DNA of 64,000 bases from Burkholderiaceae bacterium (GTDB lineage Bacteria; Pseudomonadota; Gammaproteobacteria; Burkholderiales; Burkholderiaceae_D). The position numbers were made by a program, and so were the translations under genes. The number at the start of each line of letters is the position of its first letter. Within the stretch, counting starts at the first letter, position 1. Below, piece after piece: positions 36,029-44,500 of the stretch. The stretch is taken from positions 1 to 64,000 of the forward strand of contig JAGTRJ010000002.1 of the NCBI GenBank assembly GCA_018261755.1, read 5' to 3'. The notes beneath the pieces were generated by a model. That model ran no database searches, was not told where the DNA came from, and worked only from the letters and a program-made list of their open reading frames with translations.

Positions 36029-36715
36029 CTAGCGCGACTGCCGTTGCAGGATGTTGGAGAATTCTTCGATGAAGCTTTCGAAACGGATTGAAAGCCGGTC
36101 GATATCATGCGAATAACGGTTGAACGCCACCACCGCCGGAATCGCCGCGAACAAGCCGATGGCGGTTGCCACCAGCGCCTCGGCAATGCCCGGCGCGACC
36201 GCCGACAGCGTTGCCTGATGGACATTGGCCAGCCCGCGGAACGAATTCATGATGCCCCAGACAGTACCGAACAAGCCGACATAAGGCGAAACCGAACCGA
36301 CCGACGCCAAAAATGCCAGATGCGACTCCAGACTGTCCATTTCCCGCTGATAGGAGGCGTGCATTGCGCGGCGAGCACCTTCGAGCGTCGCCGTCGGGTC
36401 GGTATTCGGCTTGCCCGCCAGCGAATTTTTCGCCTTCAGGAATTCACTCATGCCGGCTTCAAAAATCCGCTCCAGCGCGCCGCTGTCCCGGCTGTTGCTG
36501 GCACTCTGGTACAAGCTCTGCAGGCTGCCGCCGGACCAGAACGCGCGCTCGAACTCGTCGGTCTGCCGGCGCGCGCGCCGGATGGCAAACATTTTGCGAA
36601 AAATATAATTCCAGCTCATCAACGACCCGACGAGCAGCAGCGCCATCACCAGCTGCACAATCAGTGATGCGCCGGTAATCAGGGAAACGAAGGAGAGATC
36701 GTGTGAGACATTCAT
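36029..36715 (-). CDS. tolQ: Tol-Pal system protein TolQ
   Basis: A 228-residue ExbB/TolQ-type inner-membrane protein with three hydrophobic segments (about 15-38, 130-155 and 170-195). The conserved V-G-L-F-G-T-V-W-G-I-M motif and the late A-T-A-I-G-L-F-A-A-I-P-A-V helix are present. It forms the proton-driven motor with TolR. A gap of 122 bases separates it from ybgC upstream. Confidence 0.95.
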   Translation of the reverse strand: MNVSHDLSFVSLITGASLIVQLVMALLLVGSLMSWNYIFRKMFAIRRARRQTDEFERAFWSGGSLQSLYQSASNSRDSGALERIFEAGMSEFLKAKNSLAGKPNTDPTATLEGARRAMHASYQREMDSLESHLAFLASVGSVSPYVGLFGTVWGIMNSFRGLANVHQATLSAVAPGIAEALVATAIGLFAAIPAVVAFNRYSHDIDRLSIRFESFIEEFSNILQRQSR

Positions 36716-36837
36716 TGGAGCATGGATGAAATGAGGACTGAGAAATGATACGCGTTGCCAGCACAGGCATCAGGTGTTGTAACAACCTGTAAAGAAATGG
36801 GTACGTTTGACGGATTCGGACAAGACATCTCGCTAGC

Positions 36838-37254
36838 CTATACCTGAGCGCGCATTTTTGCCAGCACTTCGGCCGGCACCGGCTTGGGCTTCATGGTTAA
36901 GGAATCGACGCAGACGACCCGGATATTGCCGCTTGCCAGCAGCAAATCGCCGCGCCAGACCTGCTGCGCAACTTGTACCGACGCGCGACCAAGGCGTTCG
37001 GCAACCACCGTAACGCTCAATTCGTCATCCAAACGGGCTGGGGCAAGATAATCCAGTGTGACGCCAGCCACGACGAACATGATGCAGTGCTGTTCCATCA
37101 GCACCTGCTGGCTGACGCCTGCCGCGCGCAGCCATTCAGTGCGCGCGCGCTCGAAAAATTTCAGGTAGTTGGCGTAATACACCACCCCGCCCGAATCCGT
37201 GTCTTCAAAATAAACACGTACGGGCCAGTGAAACGATTGCGGCATGGTAGCCAT
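36838..37254 (-). CDS. ybgC: Acyl-CoA thioesterase YbgC
   Basis: A 138-residue hot-dog thioesterase that acts on short-chain acyl-CoA or acyl-ACP. The active-site Asp is in F-E-D-T-D-S-G-G-V-V-Y-Y-A-N-Y-L, which is diagnostic. It is the first gene of the classical ybgC-tolQRAB-pal order. Confidence 0.93.
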   Translation of the reverse strand: MATMPQSFHWPVRVYFEDTDSGGVVYYANYLKFFERARTEWLRAAGVSQQVLMEQHCIMFVVAGVTLDYLAPARLDDELSVTVVAERLGRASVQVAQQVWRGDLLLASGNIRVVCVDSLTMKPKPVPAEVLAKMRAQV

Positions 37255-37266
37255 TTGTCATCAAAA

Positions 37267-38019
37267 TCAGTGTTTCAGGTGCGTGGTTACATCATCCACC
37301 ACTGGCACAATCGCCAGAATCATCAGAATCAGCGCCAGCGGAACCGTCGCCCAGAACCCCATGTGCTTGAATCCCTGCGCGCCGGTTACACCGCCGATAA
37401 AAAACATCGCCAGCAGAATGGCGAACAAATCGAGCCTGTCCCGGTTCGCGCGCACATATGCCTTGTCTTCCTTGTCGACCTTGCGATTCCAGTAGCACAT
37501 GCGCCCAAGCTCAATGCCGATGTCGGTCACGATACCGGTCATGTGGGTCGTGCGGATCAAGGCGTTCGAGATGCGGGTGATGATCGCATTTTGCAGCCCC
37601 ATGGTGAAACAGAGCAGCATCACGGTGCATGAAACGAACAGCCCCATGATGTCGTGGAAATATTCGCCCAGCACGCCGAACGCCAGCAGCAGTATCGCTT
37701 CCAGCGTCAGGCACAGCGCATATTCGCTTTGCATGTTGCGGTTGCGCCCCCACATGATCAGCATTTCGGACAGGGCGGCGCCAATCATGAAACTGACCAG
37801 CGCGCCCAGCCCCGCAAGCGCAATTCTGAGGTCGCCCAACGCCAAGCCATCTGCCATCGAAGACACGATGCCGGTCATGTGCGACGTATATTGCCTCACA
37901 GCAAGGTAGGCACCTGCATTCATCGCGCCGGCAATGAAGGCCAGCCACATGCCAAGATGCAGATTTGATTTGACGTTCCGGTCTTTGCCCGTCAGGCGAC
38001 GAAGGTAGAAAATCGGCAT
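37267..38019 (-). CDS. DUF1275 (YoaK) family membrane protein
   Basis: A 250-residue inner-membrane protein with about six hydrophobic helices. N-A-G-x-Y near residue 35, S-H-M-T-G and T-H-M-T-G motifs, and G-L-Q-N-A-I identify the DUF1275 family, whose function is unknown. AGGAG precedes the ATG. It lies 12 bases before ybgC and 25 bases after dcd, so it may share their transcript. Confidence 0.87.
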   Translation of the reverse strand: MPIFYLRRLTGKDRNVKSNLHLGMWLAFIAGAMNAGAYLAVRQYTSHMTGIVSSMADGLALGDLRIALAGLGALVSFMIGAALSEMLIMWGRNRNMQSEYALCLTLEAILLLAFGVLGEYFHDIMGLFVSCTVMLLCFTMGLQNAIITRISNALIRTTHMTGIVTDIGIELGRMCYWNRKVDKEDKAYVRANRDRLDLFAILLAMFFIGGVTGAQGFKHMGFWATVPLALILMILAIVPVVDDVTTHLKH

Positions 38020-38044
38020 GTCGGTTCTCCTGTCGCCCTGTTCG

Positions 38045-38611
38045 TCACGCCTTCGGAAGGGTCACACCGCTCTGACCCTGATATTTGCCATCGCGATCCC
38101 GGTACGAGGTTTCGCAGATTTCATCGCTCTCTAAAAACAGCACCTGCGCGCAGCCTTCCCAGGCGTAAATCTTCGCCGGCAGCGGCGTGGTGTTGGAGAA
38201 TTCCAGCGTGACGAACCCTTCCCATTCCGGTTCGAACGGGGTCACGTTGACGATGATGCCGCAGCGGGCGTAGGTCGATTTGCCCAGGCAAACCGTCAGC
38301 ACGCTGCGCGGGATGCGGAAGTATTCGACCGTGCGCGCCAGCGCGAACGAGTTCGGCGGGATGATGCAGACGTCGCTTTTGACATCGACAAACGAGTTTT
38401 CGTCGAAATTCTTCGGATCGACGATGGTGCTGTTGATATTGGTAAAAATCTTGAATTCGTCGGCGCAGCGGATGTCGTAGCCATAGGACGACAAACCGTA
38501 GGAAACGATGCGCTGGTCATTCACCGTTCGCACCTGGCCCGGCTCGAACGGTTCAATCATGCCGTGCTGCTCCGCCATGCGGCGTATCCACTTATCGGAC
38601 TTGATGGTCAT
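38045..38611 (-). CDS. dcd: dCTP deaminase
   Basis: Deaminates dCTP to dUTP on the route to thymidylate. The 188 residues fit the family. I see [12 protein letters not shown], the catalytic region F-A-L-A-R-T-V-E-Y and [10 protein letters not shown], and the Y-Q-G-Q-x-G-V-T-L-P ending. It heads a tight minus-strand run with the DUF1275 gene. Confidence 0.95.
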   Translation of the reverse strand: MTIKSDKWIRRMAEQHGMIEPFEPGQVRTVNDQRIVSYGLSSYGYDIRCADEFKIFTNINSTIVDPKNFDENSFVDVKSDVCIIPPNSFALARTVEYFRIPRSVLTVCLGKSTYARCGIIVNVTPFEPEWEGFVTLEFSNTTPLPAKIYAWEGCAQVLFLESDEICETSYRDRDGKYQGQSGVTLPKA

Positions 38612-38824
38612 TTATCAGCGAAATAGAGATGAGCTTAAAAACGCATGCGATTCGGCCATATCAGCTCATCGTGATGCGAACCCCTGTCAATTTTACGCCA
38701 AAAACACCTCAAAATCGCCCCCGAATCGAGGCATTCGGCGCAAAATTAAGCCATTTTTTTGATTCGCCTGCAAGCCATTGAATCAAAAGGTATTTCAACG
38801 CCACCGTCACGAACCACATGCAAA

Positions 38825-38840
38825 CGGCCGCATGCGGCCG
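38825..38840. other. Perfect 16-bp GC-rich palindrome
   Basis: CGGCCGCATGCGGCCG is fully self-complementary. It could form a hairpin or a protein site. No T tract follows, and its role is unknown. Confidence 0.4.
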
Positions 38841-38908
38841 GCATCATGCAATGCGCCGCACAAAATGGCTCACACCGCCATCCACAACCATAAACGCAGC
38901 ACATTCAT

Positions 38909-39025
38909 GGGGGTATATTGCAAAAACAATGCGCTGGACCACAGTTTTGCTGGCCATTTTAAAATACTGGCGGGAGTATATTTTTCAGACTTAATGACCA
39001 AAACTCACAACTGGGTCAGTTATTT
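38909..39025 (+). repeat. Dispersed intergenic repeat, copy E (long form)
   Basis: Core 38909-38985: GGGGGTATA, AAAAAC, GGACCACAGTTTTGCTGGC, TTTTAAAATACTGGCGGGAGTATA-type palindrome (ATACT-n6-AGTAT) and TTTTT. The extension carries TTAATGACC and GGTCAGTTATTT, as in copy H. Confidence 0.85.
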
Positions 39026-39164
39026 CCAGCCTGCATTGCCTGCCACCAAAATCCGCCGGCAATGCCGCCGGCGAATGACAAGCCTGATGCCAACGCGCGC
39101 GGGACAATCATGGCAGGGCGCGGAGGTATGTCGCCCCAGCGAGGCTGGGGCTGGTCAGTCGTGC

Positions 39165-39980
39165 TTAACGCTTCGACTTGGCCGACGGGAAGAACAGTTG
39201 CTGTCCATCAACCTTGAACGCGGCAATCTTTGCCTGACCTTCCTTCGACGTCATCCAGTTGATCAGCTGCATCGCACCCTGATAGTTGATGCCCTTGTGC
39301 TTCGCCGGGTTGACCGCGATGATGCCGTACGGGTTGAACATCTTCGGATCGCCTTCCATCACGATCGCCAGTCCGGTCTTGGCGCGGTAAGCGCCGTAGG
39401 TGGCGCGGTCGGTCAGCGTGTAGCCCTGCATTTCGGCTGCCATCGTCAGCACCTCGCCCATGCCCAGACCAGCGGACACATAAGCGCCGCCGGTCGGTTT
39501 CACGCCGGCTTGCTTCCAGTACGCCTGTTCCATCTGGTCGGTGCCGGAATTGTCGCCACGCGAAATGAAGCGCGTCTTGCTGGCAGCGATTTTCTGCATC
39601 GCAGCAATCACGCTCTTGCTGCCTTTTATGCCGGCCGGATCGCTGACCGGACCGACGAGGATGAAATCGTTATACATCACGTCGCGACGGTTGACGCCAT
39701 GCCCTTCGGCCACGAACTTGTCCTCGGACGGGCGCGCATGCACCAGCGTCACGTCAACATCGCCATTCTTCGCCAGTTCCAGCGCCTTGCCGGTGCCGAC
39801 CGAAATCACGTGCACTTTGGTTTTCGTCTTCGCTTCGAACGCCGGCAGCAGGTATTTCAGCAAGCCGGAGTTTTCGGTGCTGGTCGTGGTCGAGAGCTTG
39901 ATCACGTTCTGCGCCATCGCCGGCATCGCCAGCGCCAGCATCATGCCCAGTGCCACCAGATTTCGTTTCAGGTTTTTCAT
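39165..39980 (-). CDS. Tungstate/oxyanion-binding periplasmic protein, TupA-like
   Basis: A 271-residue binding protein with a signal peptide ending at A-M-A-Q near residue 24. The T-T-T-S-T-E-N-S-G motif directly after it, then V-G-T-G-K-A-L-E-L and D-V-T-L-V-H-A-R, are typical of TupA/WtpA-type tungstate binders. The ATG at 39980 has AAAGGAAAG upstream and is preferred over one at 40001. No permease or ATPase gene is adjacent; the next gene upstream encodes a second binding protein. Confidence 0.83.
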   Translation of the reverse strand: MKNLKRNLVALGMMLALAMPAMAQNVIKLSTTTSTENSGLLKYLLPAFEAKTKTKVHVISVGTGKALELAKNGDVDVTLVHARPSEDKFVAEGHGVNRRDVMYNDFILVGPVSDPAGIKGSKSVIAAMQKIAASKTRFISRGDNSGTDQMEQAYWKQAGVKPTGGAYVSAGLGMGEVLTMAAEMQGYTLTDRATYGAYRAKTGLAIVMEGDPKMFNPYGIIAVNPAKHKGINYQGAMQLINWMTSKEGQAKIAAFKVDGQQLFFPSAKSKR

Positions 39981-40011
39981 CAACACTTTCCTTTCGTTCA
40001 TCGGTTATTTT

Positions 40012-40806
40012 TCAGTTGAAGCCGTAACGGCGCAGAATCTGCTGCCCCTGTTCACCCAGCACAAAGCGCACGAAGCGCGCCCCCTCGGACGACGCCGGAT
40101 GCGCGGCAATGCCATAGGCGCTGCGCACGTTCAGCGCAGCCGGAATACGCACGATGTGCAATTCGGGCAGCGACTTTCTGGTCGTCACCGCGTTGGTGCA
40201 ATACATCACGTAGGCATCGGCTTGATCGTGTTCGAATGCCGTCACATATGGCAGTTTTTCACCCGGCTTGGGTGCCGTGGCGCCAGACAGCTTGCGCGCC
40301 TTGCGGTCAAGCACGCCAAATGCGCCCGGCTGCGCGCGGTCGGCCTGGTGGAAAAACTGCCAGGTATAGTCGCCCATCGGATCGGAAACAGGGGTCGAGG
40401 TTGCCACGCGCACCGCAGGCTGCGTCAGCTTGCCGAGCAAATTGGTTTCATCCAGCGCCAATTGCGGCCGTGCAATGACGCACAGATCGTTATGCGTAAA
40501 AACCGTTGAGGCACCAAAACGGCCGCTGCTTGCCAGCGCATCGGTATGCTTCACATCGGCTGATGCGAATACATCCGCCCGCTGGCCGGATTCGATTGCC
40601 TGCCGCAAATGGCCCGATGGCCCGTACTGCACCGCAAACCGGCCGCCGCCTTGCGCTTGATAGACCCTGACCATCTCGTTCATCGCTTCGCGCAAACTCC
40701 CGGCGGCCATCAGCAGCGGCGCATCCTGCGCATTCACGGCCAGCGGGCACAGCAGCACTGCTGCTGCCCAAGTTGCGCCGCAACGTTTCAGTAACTTTCG
40801 GTTCAT
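40012..40806 (-). CDS. ModA-like molybdate/substrate-binding protein
   Basis: A 264-residue exported protein. A signal peptide ends at V-N-A-Q near residue 26 and is followed by A-A-G-S-L-R-E-A-M, the ModA-type ligand motif, and G-P-S-G-H-L-R-Q-A-I-E-S-G. The later D-P-M-G-D-Y segment and C-terminal region fit the extracellular solute-binding family. AGGA lies nine bases before the ATG. It is 31 bases upstream of the TupA-like gene. Molybdate, tungstate or another small anion could be the ligand. Confidence 0.75.
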   Translation of the reverse strand: MNRKLLKRCGATWAAAVLLCPLAVNAQDAPLLMAAGSLREAMNEMVRVYQAQGGGRFAVQYGPSGHLRQAIESGQRADVFASADVKHTDALASSGRFGASTVFTHNDLCVIARPQLALDETNLLGKLTQPAVRVATSTPVSDPMGDYTWQFFHQADRAQPGAFGVLDRKARKLSGATAPKPGEKLPYVTAFEHDQADAYVMYCTNAVTTRKSLPELHIVRIPAALNVRSAYGIAAHPASSEGARFVRFVLGEQGQQILRRYGFN

Positions 40807-41082
40807 CGGACAATCCTGTGGTGAAAGGTGCTCCGATGGTAAGGCTGGCGCTTTGGCCGACGCAATAAGATGCGAATTACCCATTTAATATGATGCCGTA
40901 CGCATATTTACCCACAAGCATTATCAAATCAACACGCATTCAGACAGATGATGCCGCGTGAACCAGACCATTTGCGCCAGCGCAAGCAGGCTGCAGCCTG
41001 GTAGTTTATTGAATCGGGATTTTGTGCCAGAATCAAACAGAGCAGAGAGTCAGCCCGACTCCCGTCAACATCAGGAGGCAGC

Positions 41083-41463
41083 ATGTATTACTTTGTTTGT
41101 ACGAGTTCTGCCAGCAAGCCTTTGCCCGACAGCGAACTCATGAAGATCAAGGAGCAGTCGAAAGCGGCCTGCGACAAAGCCGATGTGACCGGATTGATGG
41201 TTCTCCACCGTAGCGTTTTCATCCACTGCTATGAGGGTGACAAGAGCGCCATCAATAAAATCGTGTCCGCGCTGGGTAATGACAAGCGACACAAGGACAT
41301 CAAGGTCCTCGGCGAGGGTGAAACCAGCAAACAGCAATTCCCCAACTGGTCGATGGAATTGCGCGTGCTGGACAAGGATCCGCTGTTCACTCCGGAAGCG
41401 CTGGCAGACGATCCAGCCGGCGTGCGCAAGCAAATCAACGATGTCTTCCTGAGCATCAAGTAA
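41083..41463 (+). CDS. BLUF-fold protein lacking the photochemical residues
   Basis: A 126-residue protein that aligns without gaps to the BLUF (blue light using FAD) domain, but the key residues differ. The positions of AppA Tyr21, Asn45 and Gln63 are Cys6, Cys30 and His48 here; Trp104 corresponds to Trp89 (F-P-N-W-S-M) and is kept. The S-x-A-x-x-x-x-A-x-V-T-G-L and F-I-H-C-Y-E-G segments show the fold. With Tyr and Gln missing, normal flavin photochemistry is not expected, and flavin binding is doubtful. AGGAGG stands before the ATG. It is convergent with hrpA. Confidence 0.8.
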   Translation: MYYFVCTSSASKPLPDSELMKIKEQSKAACDKADVTGLMVLHRSVFIHCYEGDKSAINKIVSALGNDKRHKDIKVLGEGETSKQQFPNWSMELRVLDKDPLFTPEALADDPAGVRKQINDVFLSIK

Positions 41464-41474
41464 GCGTCATGCTT

Positions 41475-41502
41475 CGTCAGCCGGCTGCCATGCCGGCTGA
41501 CG
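41475..41502. terminator. Convergent-gene hairpin between the BLUF-like gene and hrpA
   Basis: A perfect 10-base stem (CGTCAGCCGG with its complement) and an 8-base loop, filling the 44-base gap between two convergent genes. It has no T tract, so it may stop RNA decay more than transcription. Confidence 0.4.
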
Positions 41503-41507
41503 GGCTG

Positions 41508-44500
41508 CTAACGCTGCATCGATTCCCACACCTTCTCCAGCCGCTTGACCGATACCGGCATCGGCGTGCGCAATTCCTGCGCGAACAGCGACACCCGCAG
41601 TTCTTCCAGCAGCCAGCGGAATTCCTTCATTTTCGGGTCGGCCATGCGGCCGCGCTCTTTCAGTGCGCGCTGATATTTGCTGGCGATCTGCTGCCATTCG
41701 CCCATCAGCCGCGCATCGCGCGCCGGATCGGCGCGCAGCCGGTCGAGCCGCACGTTGACCGCTTTCAGGTAACGCGGGAAGTGCGCCAGTTGCGCATAGT
41801 CGTTGTCGATCAGAAAGCGCTTGCCGATCAGCGCCTGCACCTGCGACTGGATGTCGGCCACCGCCTGCGCGTGCGCTTTCATCCCCTGCAACTTGCGCGG
41901 CAGCGCATGGTATTCGGCCAGAATCTGCGCTGCCAGTTGCGCCACCTGATTCGCCAGCAAGCCGAGCCGCGTCCGCGCCTGTTCTCGCCGCGCATCGAAC
42001 TTGTCAGCATCCGCCGGCAACGGCTGCTGCATGCACGCCAGCTCCAGCGCTGCGTCGATGATCTGGTCGCGCAACTCTTCCTGCGTGCCAAGCGCCATGT
42101 ACTGCATCCCCATCTGCTGCAAACCGGGAATGTTTTTGGTCAGGAATTTCACCTGCTCCTTCAACTGCAGCGCAAACAGCCGGCGCAGACCAAGGTGGTG
42201 CGTGCGCCCGGCCACATCCGGATCGTCGAACACTTCCAGCTCGCAATGGTCGCCTCGGTCGATCAGCGCAGGGAAGCCGACCAGCGTCTGCTTGCCTTTG
42301 GTGATTTCCAGCAGTTCCGGCAACTCGCCGAAAGTCCACGCCGTGATGTTGTCGTGCTCGGCTGGCGCGACCGCCACAGCGGATGACGGCTGTGCCGGCT
42401 GGCTTTGCCTGCCGCCCGAAGCGCCTTCCGGCACCGGTTCGCCAAATGCCGATTGCAGGGTCGATTTGTCGGCCAGCCGCTGGAAACTCTGGCGCGCTTC
42501 GCCCCCCAGTTCCGCCCGCAATGCTGCCAGGTTGCGCCCCATGTCCAGCTGGCGCCCGTGCTCGTCGAGCACCTTGAAATTCATGAAATGGTGTGCCGGA
42601 AGCGTTTCCAGCTTGAAGTCGCTGTGTTTCGCCGCCACGTTCGCCTGTTCGCGCAGGTCGGCGATCAAGGCATCAAGCAATTCGCCTTCGCCGTAGTGGC
42701 CGTCGGCCTGCACCCGCTCGCAAAAACCGGCGGCATAGTTCGGCAGCGGCACGCAATGGCGGCGCAGTTTCTGTGGCAGCGATTTCAGCAGCAGATGCAC
42801 CTTTTCCTTCAGCATCCCCGGCACCAGCCATTCGGCGCGCTCGCTTGAGAGCTGATTGAGCGCATACAGCGGCACCGCCAGCGTCACGCCATCGCGCGGG
42901 CTGCCCGGCTCGAAATGGTAGCTCAGTGCCATCTCGATCCCGGCCGCCGGCATTTTCTTCGGGAACAGTTCGGACGTGACGCCAGCCGCCTCGTGCCGCA
43001 TCAGGTCTTCCTTGCTCAAAAACAGCAGCTTCGGCGTGTTCGCGCTCGCATCCTTGTGCCATTTCTCGAACGAAATACCATTGCAGATTTCGGGCGGCAG
43101 AATCTTGTCATAGAAAGCGATGATCAGTTCGTCATCGACCAGCACATCGACCCGGCGCGACTTGTGTTCCAGCTTCTCGATCTCGTGCACCAGTTTCTGG
43201 TTATGGGCAAAAAACGGCGCGCGGGTGTCGAAATCACCGCCGACCAGCGCATCGCGGATGAAAATCTCGCGCGCATGTTCCGGGTTGATGCGAGCATAAT
43301 CGACCCGCCGCTGGCTGTACACCACCAGCCCGTACAGCGTCGCCCGCTCGTAAGCCGACACTTGCGCGCCGCGTTTTTCCCAGCGCGGCTCGCCATACGA
43401 TTTTTTCAGCAAATGGCCGCCGACCTTTTCCAGCCACTCCGGCTGGATTTGCGCCAGGCAGCGCGCATACAGCCGCGCGGTATCGACCAGTTCGGCCGCC
43501 ATTACCCAGCGACCGGCTTTCTTGCCCAGGGTCGAACCCGGCCAGAGGAAGAACTTGATGCTGCGCGCGCCGAGGTAATGCGGCTCATCCTCTGCCTTGA
43601 AGCCGATGTTGCCCAGCAGACCGGACAGCAATGCCATATGCAGCTGATCGTAGGTAGCCGGCGATTCATTCAGCCGCCAGCCTTGCTCGCGCACGATGGT
43701 CAGCAATTGCGAATGCACGTCGCGCCATTCCCGCAGCCGCAGTTGCGACAGGAAATTCGCGCGGCAGTTGTCCTGCAACTGGCGGTTGGATTTCTTGTGT
43801 TCGACCGCCTCCTCGAACCATTTCCAGATTTTGAGATACGACTGAAATTCGGAGCGCGGGTCGGCAAATTTCTTGTGCGCGTTATCAGCCGCCTCCTGCG
43901 CTTCCATCGGCCGCTCACGCGGATCCTGCACCGACAGCGCCGCAGCGATAATCAGCATTTCGCTCAGGCAGGCATTTTCCTTCGCCGCCAGAATCATCCG
44001 GCCAACGCGCGGGTCCAGCGGCAGTTTCGCCAACTGGCGGCCGGTCGCGGTCAGTTCATTGCTGTCATCAAGCGCACCCAGTTCCTGCAGCAGCTGATAA
44101 CCGTCGGCAATAGCCCGCCCCAGCGGCGGCTCGACGAACGGGAAGGTTTCAACGTCGGCCAGCCGCAGCGATTTCATCCGCAGAATGACCGATGCCAGCG
44201 ACGAACGCAGGATTTCCGGATCGGTGAATTTCTGCCGCAGCGCATAATCCTGCTCGTCATACAGCCGGATGCATACGCCGGCGGACACGCGGCCGCAACG
44301 ACCGGCGCGCTGGTTGGCCGAAGCCTGGGAAATCGGCTCGATCTGCAACTGCTCGACCTTGTTGCGATAGCTGTAGCGCTTGACCCGCGCCAGCCCGGTA
44401 TCGACCACGAAGCGAATGCCAGGCACAGTGAGCGAGGTTTCGGCGACGTTGGTCGCCAGCACGATGCGGCGCGCATTGGTTGGATGGAAGATGCGCTCCT

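Larger units (their letters stand above)
38612..39164. other. Long intergenic region between tupA-like gene and dcd
   Basis: 553 bases with no convincing gene. It holds repeat copy E, a perfect 16-bp palindrome at 38825-38840, an inverted repeat GATGAGC/GCTCATC near 38633-38672, and a G/C hairpin (GCCCCAGC-gag-GCTGGGGC) at 39133-39151 that lacks a T tract. Confidence 0.6.

Noticed and set aside
39133-39151. GCCCCAGC-gag-GCTGGGGC as a Rho-independent terminator of the TupA-like gene
   Set aside because: It has no T tract on either strand. It may be a stabilising hairpin, so it is only mentioned in the intergenic entry.
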